Made by a program: the position numbers and the translations under genes. This document shows, piece after piece, positions 26,508-39,245 of a stretch of 64,000 bases of DNA. This DNA comes from Pseudomonas sihuiensis (GTDB lineage: Bacteria; Pseudomonadota; Gammaproteobacteria; Pseudomonadales; Pseudomonadaceae), in the NCBI RefSeq assembly GCF_900106015.1, contig NZ_LT629797.1:5394001-5458000 (forward strand), written 5' to 3'. The notes beneath the pieces were generated by a model that saw nothing but the letters and a program-made list of their open reading frames with translations, ran no database searches and was not told where the DNA came from. Each line of letters begins with the position of its first letter. Position 1 is the stretch's first letter.

Positions 26508-27758
26508 TTGTCGAGGCGTTATTCGAGAATTGCTGAGGCACTTTGCCTCGCTGTTGCCTGCTCATTCATCGTGAGCCAGGCCGTGGCATCAACGCCGATC
26601 ACCCTGGGCGACGCATGGGGGCAAGTATTGCAGACCAACCCGTCGTTGATGGCGGGTGATCGCAATGTCGGCATCGCAGAAGGTGAGCGTCGCCAAGCCG
26701 GTGTGATTCCCAATCCGGAGTTGTCTTGGGAGGTTGAGGACACCCGCAGTGCTACGAGAACCACGACGGTACAGATCAGCCAGCCTATCGAGCTGGGCGG
26801 CAAGCGCGGCGCCCGTATAGAAATGGCCGAACGCGGTATCGACAGTGCTGCGATCGGTCAGGAACAACTGCGCAATGAGCTGCGTGCCGAGGTGGTAGGT
26901 GCTTTCCAAGGAGCCTTGTTGGCGAAGATGCGCCAAGAGTTGGCTGAGCAGTCACAGCGCCTGAGCGAGCGCGGCGTGGCGGTCGTCGATGCGCGCGTCA
27001 AGGCGGGCAAGGCCTCTGCCCTGGAGGCATCGCGTGCCCGGCTGCAGTACGAAGAGGTTCGCCTGGAGGCCGCACGGGCTCGCGATCAGCACATCAATGC
27101 CATGAATCAGTTGCTGGCCTTGATTGGGGCCTCATCGACCAATGGTGAGCCTAGCCTTAGTGGCGATGTTACCGATATGCCCGCAATACCCTCTGAAGTC
27201 GCACTTCTGAGCCGTCTGGACAAAGTTCCGCAGATGCGTCTTGCCAGGGTCGAGATCGACCGGCAGGAGGCCGGGATCGAGGTCGAGAAGAGTCGACGGA
27301 TTCCAGATCTGACGGTCAGCCTCGGCAGCCAATACAGCAGTGCGGATCGTGAGCGCGTCAACCTTGTTGGTTTGTCCATGCCTCTGCCTCTGTTCGATCG
27401 CAATCAGGGCAATGTTCTGGCTGCCTCGCGGCGGGCTGATCAGGCGCGTGACTTGCGAAATGCTGCCGAGTTACGCCTGCGCAGTGAGGTGCAGCAGGCC
27501 TATCAGCAGTGGCGAACGGCGCAGGGAGCGATTAGCGGCTTCGAAGGTGGCTTGCTCGCGTCCGCGGACACAGCGTTGGAAAACACGACGCGTGGATTCC
27601 AGATGGGCAAGTTCGGTTTTATCGATGTGCTCGATGCCCAGCGCACATTGATCGACGTTCGCTCCCGTTACCTGCAGGCACTCGGCGAAGCACTCGATGC
27701 CTGGGTTCGCCTGGAGCGCATCTACGGCGATCTGTCTGCCCAAGCGGATAGCTACTGA
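26508..27758 (+). CDS. czcC: Outer-membrane efflux factor CzcC (TolC-like)
   Basis: CzcC is the outer-membrane channel of the CzcCBA tripartite pump that drives Zn, Cd and Co out of the cell. The protein has an N-terminal signal sequence and two repeated outer-membrane-efflux-protein halves with long coiled-coil helices (for example LRNELRAEVVGAFQGALLAK and LRLRSEVQQAYQQWRTAQGA). The TTG at 26508 is preferred because GGAGGA ends 7 bases before it and the signal peptide MSRRYSRIAEALCL then starts directly; GTG at 26493 is the alternative. It is the first gene of czcCBA. Confidence 0.88.
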   Translation: MSRRYSRIAEALCLAVACSFIVSQAVASTPITLGDAWGQVLQTNPSLMAGDRNVGIAEGERRQAGVIPNPELSWEVEDTRSATRTTTVQISQPIELGGKRGARIEMAERGIDSAAIGQEQLRNELRAEVVGAFQGALLAKMRQELAEQSQRLSERGVAVVDARVKAGKASALEASRARLQYEEVRLEAARARDQHINAMNQLLALIGASSTNGEPSLSGDVTDMPAIPSEVALLSRLDKVPQMRLARVEIDRQEAGIEVEKSRRIPDLTVSLGSQYSSADRERVNLVGLSMPLPLFDRNQGNVLAASRRADQARDLRNAAELRLRSEVQQAYQQWRTAQGAISGFEGGLLASADTALENTTRGFQMGKFGFIDVLDAQRTLIDVRSRYLQALGEALDAWVRLERIYGDLSAQADSY

Positions 27759-27815
27759 TTTCCTGTCACGACGATCGGCGCGATGCCGGTTACTGATCAT
27801 CTTTTGGGGTTGTTC

Positions 27816-32250
<4,435 letters not shown>

Positions 32251-32425
32251 GAGCGAGTATATCGCGGCGCTGGTGCGGAATTATTACGAACCGGCGAAGT
32301 GGCAATGGCTCAATGGGTTGGTAACGGATGGCGCGTAAGGCCTAGTTACCCGGCCCATTTCTCAACAGAGTCTGTCGAAAGCAGCCATTTGAAGAGTGAT
32401 GGCTTCGATACTGTAATCGCAAAAA

Positions 32426-32460
32426 ATAAAGTGATCCCGCACCGGTTGGTGCGAGATCTA
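32426..32460 (-). terminator. Intrinsic terminator of the minus-strand secreted-protein gene
   Basis: Read on the minus strand, GATC-CGCACC / GGTGCG-GATC (32433-32458) forms a stem with a 4-nt loop followed by a T-rich tract (TTTATTTTTT). It lies 22 bp past the stop of the gene ending at 32480. Confidence 0.7.
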
Positions 32461-32479
32461 AGCTGATGCTAGCGTTCGC

Positions 32480-33109
32480 TTACTGAAGCGGCAGGCCGCA
32501 TTCTTCGCGAATCTGAAGCTCTAGATAGTAGTCTTCGTTCGGCACGCCGAATCTGCGTTCGAGCTCATCTAGCGCATCTTCATAGCAGGCTTCCTTTCCA
32601 TAGTTCTTCGGGCGTGGCTTCGAGCTACCGAACGGGGCTTGATTTTTCTTGGGGCCGACATCGTTGCGATAGGCCACGGTATTGCCTTGAGCGTCATAGT
32701 CCAGATACCAGCCATTTTCGATGAGGTAATTCCCCTGGCGTCCCTGTCCAAGCAGCGCACCGGGAGTGTATCCGTCGACCTCATTTTGAAGGGCGCATCC
32801 GTGTTCTCCACACTGCAGGGTTAAAGTCCCTGCGGTGTGTTTTACAAAGCGCTCCCCCGTTTCCCGGTTGATGAATGCCATCTGCTTTTGGCTGGGTGTG
32901 TTCTTGCCCGCCGGCCGACAGTCGTAGACGGTTCGGGTCGGCAATGAGCCATCGGCCCTTCTCAGACCCAGAGTAGGGATCTCCATCTTGGTGTCACAGG
33001 ACATAACGTTCATGGCGGGCGTGTAATCGAAGAATTCCGCTTGTTCTGCGAAGGCAGGGAGGCTGCTGATCAGCCCCAGAGCTACGAGCGACTTCCTGAA
33101 TATGGTCAT
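32480..33109 (-). CDS. Hypothetical secreted protein
   Basis: The 209-residue product has a signal peptide MTIFRKSLVALGLISSLPAFA and a mature domain with four or more cysteines (for example MSCDTKME, VYDCRPAG, LQCGEHGCAL, KEACYED and REECGLPL), probably forming disulfides in the periplasm. I recognise no catalytic motif or named family. It is monocistronic with its own terminator and starts before the next minus-strand gene without obvious coupling. Position at the edge of the island suggests accessory DNA. Confidence 0.65.
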   Translation of the reverse strand: MTIFRKSLVALGLISSLPAFAEQAEFFDYTPAMNVMSCDTKMEIPTLGLRRADGSLPTRTVYDCRPAGKNTPSQKQMAFINRETGERFVKHTAGTLTLQCGEHGCALQNEVDGYTPGALLGQGRQGNYLIENGWYLDYDAQGNTVAYRNDVGPKKNQAPFGSSKPRPKNYGKEACYEDALDELERRFGVPNEDYYLELQIREECGLPLQ

Positions 33110-33203
33110 GAGGACTCCTTTTCATTTATTTGGCCCATGCAGGTAGAAGCTGCATGGAGGCCATGTGGCGTAGGTGATTGCTGAAGAGTTAGGTCGGGGA
33201 GGG

Positions 33204-33545
33204 TTACTTCTTCTTTTTCTTGTAGCGAACGACGATCCGGTTGTAGGTCGGATACTTCTCGATCACGTAGTCAGGACTGAGTGTCAGCAGGTTGTGCATG
33301 GCAATGCCGGTGGCCGTGAGCAACCCCAATGCGCCTGTGATACCTCCTGCGAAGCTGCCTGCTGCCAGGCCAATTCGTCCGGCTGTGTAAACGCGGCAAG
33401 TCAGTCCAGTGACCTCAATCTTGCTTTCGACCAGGCGAACAGCTTCGAGCAACTTGCCGCCGAGGCCTACGACCTCGAAAGACTCCTTGCTGCTGATGAG
33501 TTGAGGAAGTTTGGCGGTGGCTAGGTCATGAAAAGTTAGCTTCAT
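33204..33545 (-). CDS. Hypothetical protein with glycine-rich hydrophobic segment
   Basis: This small protein (113 residues from the ATG at 33545) has a glycine/alanine hydrophobic stretch near residues 55-82 (AGRIGLAAGSFAGGITGALG), compatible with a paired membrane hairpin, and a very basic C-terminal end of five lysines. No known family is recognised. It is divergent from an XRE-family regulator at 33629, which may control it; the 80-bp shared region would contain both promoters. A toxin-like role is possible given a small membrane-active protein next to a repressor, but there is no direct evidence. Confidence 0.55.
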   Translation of the reverse strand: MKLTFHDLATAKLPQLISSKESFEVVGLGGKLLEAVRLVESKIEVTGLTCRVYTAGRIGLAAGSFAGGITGALGLLTATGIAMHNLLTLSPDYVIEKYPTYNRIVVRYKKKKK

Positions 33546-33628
33546 CATTTCAGTACTCCCTGTGTGATCAAAGAAATGGGTCGTAAATACCGTGGTCGTT
33601 TTGGCAGCATAACGAAACGATTCGCGTC

Positions 33629-33874
33629 ATGCCAAGAATCTCCGCGACTCAAGATCAAGACCAAAGCCTGATGCGTCTGGGAAAGGCTGTTCGTGCCCGC
33701 AGAGCGCAGCAGGCTCTCTCCCAGGAAGCACTTGCTGATGCGGCTGGGATTGACCGCTCCCATATGGGGAAAATTGAGCGTGGGGAACGCAATGTGACCT
33801 TTCTGAACATTGCGCGAATCGCTTCTGCGCTTGGATGTAAACCATCTGACTTACTGCTGGACGCTGATCTGTAG
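33629..33874 (+). CDS. XRE family helix-turn-helix regulator
   Basis: The 81-residue protein is a single Cro/CI-type helix-turn-helix domain: LMRLGKAVRARRAQQALSQE and ALADAAGIDRSHMGKIERGE cover the five-helix fold (residues about 14-68), followed by NVTFLNIARIASALGCKPSD. Single-domain proteins of this kind repress their own or divergent genes. It is divergent from the small hydrophobic protein gene and convergent with radC, and belongs to the accessory island. Confidence 0.85.
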   Translation: MPRISATQDQDQSLMRLGKAVRARRAQQALSQEALADAAGIDRSHMGKIERGERNVTFLNIARIASALGCKPSDLLLDADL

Positions 33875-33902
33875 CGTCTCGCCCAACGGCGCCTGCCATC
33901 TG

Positions 33903-34400
33903 TTAAAGCAAGCCCTGTTCAGCCAGCGACACGATGCCTTCTGACCCCACGATGAAGTGGTCCAGCGTGGTGGTGCCAACCATGACCAAGGCGTTTTTGA
34001 GTGTCTGCGTCAGGCGTATATCTGCCTGGCTGGGCGAGGGATCGCCCGAAGGGTGGTTGTGCACCAGGATCACGGCAGCGGCGTTGTGAGCGAGCACTGT
34101 CTTGACCACTTCGCGCGGATACACGCTGGCCGCATCGAGGGTGCCGCGAAACAACTCCTCGAAACTGATCACCCGGTGTTTGCTGTCGAGCAGCAGCACC
34201 GCGAAGATTTCGTGTGGTAGATCCTGCAGCAGCACCTGCAGGTGTTCTCTGACTTTGTGTGGATCAGTCAGCGCGCGTCCCTTACTAAGTCGCTGAGTGG
34301 CCAACTGCTGGGCCATGCGCAGGATGTCGGTTTCGCTGACAGGCGAGTCCACCAGGTAATTGCCGGCGACTTCACCGGCCCTGAGTTTGTGAAATTTCAT
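33903..34400 (-). CDS. radC: RadC family JAB-domain protein
   Basis: RadC-like proteins of mobile elements contain a JAB/JAMM metalloprotease-type fold of uncertain substrate. The 165-residue protein has the metal site His114, His116 and Asp127 in VHNHPSGDPSPSQAD and the upstream ELFRGTLDAASVYPREV segment. It lacks the N-terminal helix-hairpin-helix region of chromosomal RadC, as is usual for island-borne copies. It heads a minus-strand group with recombination-related genes and is a common companion of such modules in Pseudomonas genomic islands. Confidence 0.88.
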   Translation of the reverse strand: MKFHKLRAGEVAGNYLVDSPVSETDILRMAQQLATQRLSKGRALTDPHKVREHLQVLLQDLPHEIFAVLLLDSKHRVISFEELFRGTLDAASVYPREVVKTVLAHNAAAVILVHNHPSGDPSPSQADIRLTQTLKNALVMVGTTTLDHFIVGSEGIVSLAEQGLL

Positions 34401-34441
34401 GGTGTGTCTCCGGATGGCGAGCCGATTCGGCCCGCCTATGG

Positions 34442-35338
34442 TTAGGCTGACGGTTCGAGCTGTTGGGATTGGGCTTCGAGTTTCTCGGCGAGTGACTGGG
34501 TGTGAACGGTGCTGTCGGGCTTCGATGCGGCAGGCTGGCCGTCCGGAAAGAACTCTTCAGCAATGGCGCTGCTGTCCTCACCGTCGTCTTCGAAGATGCC
34601 GTTGCTCAGGCCGAGTCGCGCGGTGGCATCCAACGCTGCCTGATCAAAGCCAGCCGCCAGACGCGCCTCATCCAGCTCCCGTGCAGTGAGCAACGCTTGC
34701 TCCACGGTCATGCCGCTACGTAGCGTCAGATCGACGTAGAAGATCGGTGTGCCATAGCTCTGCCGCGTGGATTTGCCACGCAGACGCAGTTCCAGCGGCA
34801 GGCAGGCCAGGCGATCACCGGATATGGCCCGGAAGTATTGCAGCCGGGCTATCAGCGTGCGGATGCTATTGAAGCCCGTGGTGCGAAACACGAAGCTGCC
34901 CAGGGCGTCCTCATCGCCAATCACCACGTTCATCCGCCCGTAGGGCTTGCAGGCGTTGCCCTTGGCTAGAGGGCAGGCATCGGGTGACGGGCAGGGCAGC
35001 GATTGGACGCCATCCTTACCGATACGCTTGCAGGTTTCACCGTTGCCGACACACATCGGTCGACCGTTCTGCCGATCAAACAGGGTGTAATCAGCGCGGA
35101 AGTTCAGCTCAGGTTCGTTGAACAGCAAGCGCACCGGGATGCTGCGCAGCTTGTCGTCCTTGCCCTGACGTAACTCATCATTGAGTGGATGCAGCAACCA
35201 GCCGTCTTTGCCCTGCACCTGGGAGGTGATGGTGAATTGATCGTCTTTCTCCGGCAGGCGCTTGCCGTTCTTCTCGACGACCTTGCCGATCGAGATGCGC
35301 CCGAGTACGGGCGGGGTAATTGCCAGGCCTTTGAGCAT
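34442..35338 (-). CDS. Island-associated Cys-rich protein (Gp3/recombination directionality factor-like)
   Basis: The 298-residue protein is of the type usually annotated as hydrolase or metal-binding protein in Pseudomonas islands. The N-terminal part (MLKGLAITPPVLGRISIGK, then QFTITSQVQGKDGWLLHP) resembles phage Gp3-like recombination directionality factors. A cysteine cluster lies near residues 97-130 (CVGNGETCKR, LPCPSPDACPLAKGNAC), probably binding zinc or an iron-sulfur centre. The start at 35338 has AAGGAG upstream. It lies between radC and the YqaJ nuclease. The RDF identity is tentative; excision control by such a protein would suit an integrative island. Confidence 0.6.
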   Translation of the reverse strand: MLKGLAITPPVLGRISIGKVVEKNGKRLPEKDDQFTITSQVQGKDGWLLHPLNDELRQGKDDKLRSIPVRLLFNEPELNFRADYTLFDRQNGRPMCVGNGETCKRIGKDGVQSLPCPSPDACPLAKGNACKPYGRMNVVIGDEDALGSFVFRTTGFNSIRTLIARLQYFRAISGDRLACLPLELRLRGKSTRQSYGTPIFYVDLTLRSGMTVEQALLTARELDEARLAAGFDQAALDATARLGLSNGIFEDDGEDSSAIAEEFFPDGQPAASKPDSTVHTQSLAEKLEAQSQQLEPSA

Positions 35339-35426
35339 GATGGCGCTCCTTGTAAGCAAAAAAGGCCAGCCAGCAGCGCGAACTGCATGGACTGGCCAAG
35401 GGGAGGGATGGAGTAGAAGAGGGCGA

Positions 35427-36431
35427 TCAGCCGATCAGAAAGCGCCGACTACCTTCCTTGAGCTTCGGATAACGGGCCTGCAGGTAAGGCTTTTCCTGGA
35501 GCAGGCGCTCGACATCGAGCACGGTGCTGTCTTTGGCTTTGCGCCAGCTCACGTAGCCGCTGGAGAACTCAGCACGGGTCGATTCACCCATGGCTTGCTG
35601 CAGCATTTGCTTGAGCTCGGCCTCGCGCTTTTCTTTCTCGGAGATCGATTGACGCACAGCCTTCAGCTCCAGGAAGGCAGCCGCCAGACCGGCATTGCTG
35701 CTGAAGTCGACCACCTGGCCATTGTCCTGCGGATACAGGCAACGCAGCGCCAGCTCGGCCGATGCACTGCCATCGGCAGGTGGTGGTGTATCCGTTTCAA
35801 CGTACTGCCAGAAGCGGCGCTCCAGTTCGATCAGGCGAGCGATCATCTGCTCATCCCGCTCGATGCGATGGATCTCCAGCGTCTGACCACCGAGCAACAC
35901 CGCCACATCAGCCGCCTGCTTGCCGGTTACGGCGAGCTGGTGCATCACCTGCAACTGCACATATTCGGGGACGCCTTCTTTCCAGAGGCGTGCCCCGTTT
36001 ATGCCGGCTGTCTTGCATTCGAGGATCTGCACTTCGTCTGTACCAATCACCTCGCGATCAATGTTAGCCAGCATCCAGGGCAAATCCGGATTGGGATGCT
36101 GCAGTACGGCGTTGATGCGACGTACCTTGTGCTTCGTGCGCTTGCTGTAATGCCAGGCCACGATGGGCTCCAGCACGTTGCCCCAGTATGCCGGGCTTTC
36201 CTCGTCGTGCGGATCGGTTTTCGGCAGGTTGCTGTCGCGGCCGGTTTTCTCCAGCCACAACTCCAACTGGGATTTGTAGGGACTGAGACCGACCGCCGCC
36301 GCTGCATCCGAACTGCCGATGCCTTGTTTGCGGATCTGCAGCCAGTCCTCGCGCGGCAGCTCCTTGGTGCTGACCAGGCGCAGGGCAGGGCGTTTCTTGC
36401 TGGTGCTGCCATTCAATGACGTTGCTTTCAT
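35427..36431 (-). CDS. YqaJ-type viral recombinase / lambda-exonuclease-like nuclease
   Basis: YqaJ domain proteins are lambda-exonuclease-like PD-(D/E)XK nucleases that resect DNA ends for phage recombination. The family N-terminal motif GIGSSDAAAAVGLSPY is at residues 37-52, and the active site is visible as Glu88 (WGNVLEP), Asp125 (MLANIDRE) and Glu138-x-Lys140 (ILECKTAG). A coiled helical tail follows residue 230. The ATG at 36431 has GAGGTGA upstream. It is the exonuclease of a phage-style recombination module; no RecT/Bet-type annealing protein is seen directly beside it, so the partner may be the neighbouring unknown proteins. Confidence 0.85.
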   Translation of the reverse strand: MKATSLNGSTSKKRPALRLVSTKELPREDWLQIRKQGIGSSDAAAAVGLSPYKSQLELWLEKTGRDSNLPKTDPHDEESPAYWGNVLEPIVAWHYSKRTKHKVRRINAVLQHPNPDLPWMLANIDREVIGTDEVQILECKTAGINGARLWKEGVPEYVQLQVMHQLAVTGKQAADVAVLLGGQTLEIHRIERDEQMIARLIELERRFWQYVETDTPPPADGSASAELALRCLYPQDNGQVVDFSSNAGLAAAFLELKAVRQSISEKEKREAELKQMLQQAMGESTRAEFSSGYVSWRKAKDSTVLDVERLLQEKPYLQARYPKLKEGSRRFLIG

Positions 36432-36517
36432 GGTGTTCACCTCGCGGACACAAAACCGCCCGGTCAGCGCTGAACTGACCGGGCGTTATGGAGTGGATGA
36501 AGTAGAAAAGGGGAAGA

Positions 36518-37486
36518 TCAGGCGACCATTTGCAGGGCCGCATTCAGAGCGCGTTGCTTGACCTGTGCACCTTGGCCAAACCAGGCCGAGTCGAGTCGGT
36601 ACTCAGTGCTGCGAGCGCGACGCTCATGGTCAACGTACTCGGTCACCGCGTTGAGCAGACCCCAGGCAGTGCCGCGAGCCGACTCCAGATCCGAACCACG
36701 CCCGCGTCCTTCGTAGAGCTCCTGCACGCGGCGCAAAGCGCGTTCGTTGGGCAACTGCTCGGGCAGTTGGCCGGTCGGACTGACCTCGCACAGCACGTTC
36801 ATGAAGTAGCCCAGTGCCTCATGCCACTGCACCTTGCGCTCAGCCAGCGCGCGCATGCGGTACATGAAGTCGTCCCATTGCGAGACGGCGATGCCAAGTT
36901 GCTTCTTCACCGCCTTCGGATCGAAGCGGGTGTTGTGCGGCACCTTGATCGCACGGCTGGTGCCATCCAGGGCGACCGTCAGGGTGTTGTTGCACACCAC
37001 GCGAACGGTGGTCGGTGTCGCCGTGGTGGCCAGGGTGCCGTCACAGGAAGTCGCCAGCAGCAGGTAGCCGTTGACCTGATCGTTGCCCTTGATCGACGTG
37101 CCTTGTCCGGTACGCGCCAGCGCCCAGAACTTGCGACCTCCCTTGAGCACGCCCGCAGTTTCCAGCTCATAGCCGGACACTTCGGTCAGATCGCGATAGA
37201 ACTCCAGCACCTCGCGCGGTTGCACGGTGTGATAGCGGTTGGAGACTACCGATAACGGAGCCTTGGTATCGGAGCGGTAGAGCACCTTCTGTTCAGGAAA
37301 GGAATGGATCGTGCCCAGATGACCGACAGCATCCGATTTGAAATGTACCGGCGACTCCTGGATTTGCCAGTCCATACCAGCTTGACGTTGCCAGACCTCG
37401 ATAGGTTGCTTGCGAGGCAGGTTGTTGCCCAGGCCGTGCCAGGGAGTGGTGCCGACGTAAGCCATTTGTTCGACTTGATGAGCCAT
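36518..37486 (-). CDS. DUF932 domain-containing protein
   Basis: DUF932 proteins (plasmid and phage LGT type) are common in integrative elements and have no firmly assigned function. The 322-residue product begins MAHQVEQMAYVGTTPWHGLG, the diagnostic family start, followed by the segments VVSNRYHTVQPREVLEFYRD and CNNTLTVALDG. The start at 37486 follows AAAGGAAA. It is part of a minus-strand array with the YqaJ nuclease and a zinc-ribbon protein, a combination conserved in Pseudomonas islands and plasmids. Confidence 0.9.
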   Translation of the reverse strand: MAHQVEQMAYVGTTPWHGLGNNLPRKQPIEVWQRQAGMDWQIQESPVHFKSDAVGHLGTIHSFPEQKVLYRSDTKAPLSVVSNRYHTVQPREVLEFYRDLTEVSGYELETAGVLKGGRKFWALARTGQGTSIKGNDQVNGYLLLATSCDGTLATTATPTTVRVVCNNTLTVALDGTSRAIKVPHNTRFDPKAVKKQLGIAVSQWDDFMYRMRALAERKVQWHEALGYFMNVLCEVSPTGQLPEQLPNERALRRVQELYEGRGRGSDLESARGTAWGLLNAVTEYVDHERRARSTEYRLDSAWFGQGAQVKQRALNAALQMVA

Positions 37487-37578
37487 GATGAATTTCCTTT
37501 GAGCAATAGCCGGCATAAAGCGCTGCGCATGGCGCAGCACCGGCATTTAGGGATGAATGAAAGAGAAGGGCGGCCGGA

Positions 37579-37905
37579 TCAGACCGTTTGATTGAAGCGG
37601 TGACCGCAGCTCAGACAGTGGTTGTGGGCCAGCACATGACGGTCAAGTTTTTCACCAAGCTGAGCGCCCATCGCACAACCACCAGCAGCACCAACCAGTC
37701 CGTTGAGAATGGCCGATGACAGGGCATTGAGGTTGACGTTGGGAGGTTTGGCTAGGCCGCTGCTGGCAATGGCCGGACCAGTGAGCAGGATGGTACCGGC
37801 ACCACGCAGCGCACCGCCCAGCATGCCGATGAAGGCAGCAATCCGCATGGCGGAGAGGTGCGTGGAGACCTGAGGAGAGCCGCAGCTCGGGCAGTGCAAT
37901 GACAT
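37579..37905 (-). CDS. Zinc-ribbon protein with central glycine-rich hydrophobic region
   Basis: The 108-residue protein has a split zinc ribbon: CPSCG at residues 5-9 and CLSCGH near the C-terminus, separated by a hydrophobic Gly/Ala-rich stretch that could form a membrane hairpin (AAFIGMLGGALRGAGTILL and AILNGLVGAAGGCAMGAQLG). Such proteins are frequent passengers in plasmid and island backbone modules; function is unknown. It is the first gene of the minus-strand recombination module. ATG at 37920 is an alternative start. Confidence 0.6.
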   Translation of the reverse strand: MSLHCPSCGSPQVSTHLSAMRIAAFIGMLGGALRGAGTILLTGPAIASSGLAKPPNVNLNALSSAILNGLVGAAGGCAMGAQLGEKLDRHVLAHNHCLSCGHRFNQTV

Positions 37906-38073
37906 GGTTGAAGACTCCATGGTGGGGATGTCATTGCGGTGATGTGTGACTGAAAAAAAATGGATTCAACGCGGCAGGAAAGGTCATCGTTGATTGACAA
38001 TTGCTTTTACTTGCTCAGATTACGAAACTGTCGCTCCGCAGCCTCAGAGCTGCTGCTAAGAAGGATGCAAGAA

Positions 38074-38223
38074 ATGAGCGACCGTTTTGAAGACGATGAA
38101 GAGGAAAATACCCTCGATTTCGATCACGAAGCAGCTGAAAAAGCAGGCTATTCCGGTGTTCCTATTGAGGAGCTGGACGAAATAGCTCTTCGTGAAATAG
38201 AGCGGGTTAGCAAAGGCGAATAG
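38074..38223 (+). CDS. Small acidic protein upstream of the nuclease-helicase pair
   Basis: This 49-residue protein, MSDRFEDDEEENTLDFDHEA followed by EKAGYSGVPIEELDEIA, is extremely acidic. The start at 38074 is preceded by AAGGA at a good distance; a longer frame from 37960 has a much less plausible leader. It is followed by a 237-bp gap and the nuclease gene on the same strand. Small acidic proteins beside defence systems can be phage-protein or DNA mimics, but there is no homology to support that here. Confidence 0.45.
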   Translation: MSDRFEDDEEENTLDFDHEAAEKAGYSGVPIEELDEIALREIERVSKGE

Positions 38224-38459
38224 CCTGCCAGCTTGATCAAGCCTTGATGCTTATCTGGCGCCCGTTTCTACTTGGGTCATGGCATGCGGTTAGTTTGTCT
38301 TGGTAGCTGCATGCTGTGAGCCACGATTTGCGGCCCGCACAGCGCTAACACGATAATCCAGGTGTCAAGGATCGTCGCCCAAATGCAGATAGCGGACTCC
38401 CTCAGAACTCTCAGGCAGTGCCTGTTGCATCGTTTTTTAGACATGGATGAGAGCCGCGC

Positions 38460-39245
38460 ATGATTTGGCAAACCCTATATCAGTCGGCAGATGGCTGCGT
38501 CTCCTGGCAAGGTAACTGTGCGCAGGCTGGAGATTTGTTCAATGGCTTTCTGCAAGGTCCCGTGTCTGCACGCCTGAACGATAGTGAAGGCAGCATTGCA
38601 TTGAGCCAGCATCTTCGAGGTCTTAGCCTAACTGGTATGGGGCAGGATGCCTTGCAGGCTGTGCTCGACGCAGAGCTGCCAGAAACTCGCGATTGGGCTG
38701 CGGGTGAGGCACTGGCAGAGGTAGTGCTGCAGGAGCAGCATGACGTGGTGTTGCCCTGGAACAATGAGCGCGACAAGCGTAATCCTTTTGCATCTTTGCC
38801 AGGTGCTGACATTGTTGGCTTCCAGCGCGATGGTGAATCACATCGTCTGGCATTGGGTGAAGTCAAATGCTCATCCGAGGATAAATGGCCGCCTCAGGTT
38901 ATGACTGGGCGTAGTGGCATGATCCATCAGCTAGAGACGCTTGCTGGAAACCTCGGCACCTTGTGCCAGTTGCTCAAATGGTTACTGCCTAGAGTCAAGA
39001 ATACTGAATATCAGGCAGCCTTTGATTCCGCTTGCAGGCGATATTTCGAGTCTGGAAATCGTGATCTAGCGCTATTTGGCGTTTTAATACGCGATCAGGC
39101 AGCCAGCGAGATGGATTTGAAAAATCGCGGCAAGGCTCTTGTAAAGAGCGTGCATGCCCCGACACGTTGCCACCTACTTGCCTTGTATCTGCCTTGGCCG
39201 ATTGAACAACTGCCTGCTGTTATTACGCAGGGATGTGGAACATGA
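38460..39245 (+). CDS. PD-(D/E)XK nuclease-like protein, Hachiman HamA-like candidate
   Basis: The 261-residue protein has a nuclease-type active site: Asp117 in PGADIVGF and Glu134-x-Lys136 in LALGEVKCSS, separated by 16 residues, typical of PD-(D/E)XK folds. It overlaps the following helicase gene by 4 bp (ATGA), so the two are translated together and likely form a complex. In the Hachiman anti-phage system a small HamA nuclease with an E-x-K site is held by the HamB helicase, and the size and order here match. Sequence identity to HamA cannot be judged by eye, so this is a candidate assignment; a different two-gene nuclease-helicase defence system is possible. Confidence 0.6.
   Translation: MIWQTLYQSADGCVSWQGNCAQAGDLFNGFLQGPVSARLNDSEGSIALSQHLRGLSLTGMGQDALQAVLDAELPETRDWAAGEALAEVVLQEQHDVVLPWNNERDKRNPFASLPGADIVGFQRDGESHRLALGEVKCSSEDKWPPQVMTGRSGMIHQLETLAGNLGTLCQLLKWLLPRVKNTEYQAAFDSACRRYFESGNRDLALFGVLIRDQAASEMDLKNRGKALVKSVHAPTRCHLLALYLPWPIEQLPAVITQGCGT

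Noticed and set aside
32251..32340. Coding-like tail after czcA (SEYIAALVRNYYEPAKWQWL)
   Set aside because: It is a short stretch with no start and no recognised family; too little to call a gene or pseudogene.
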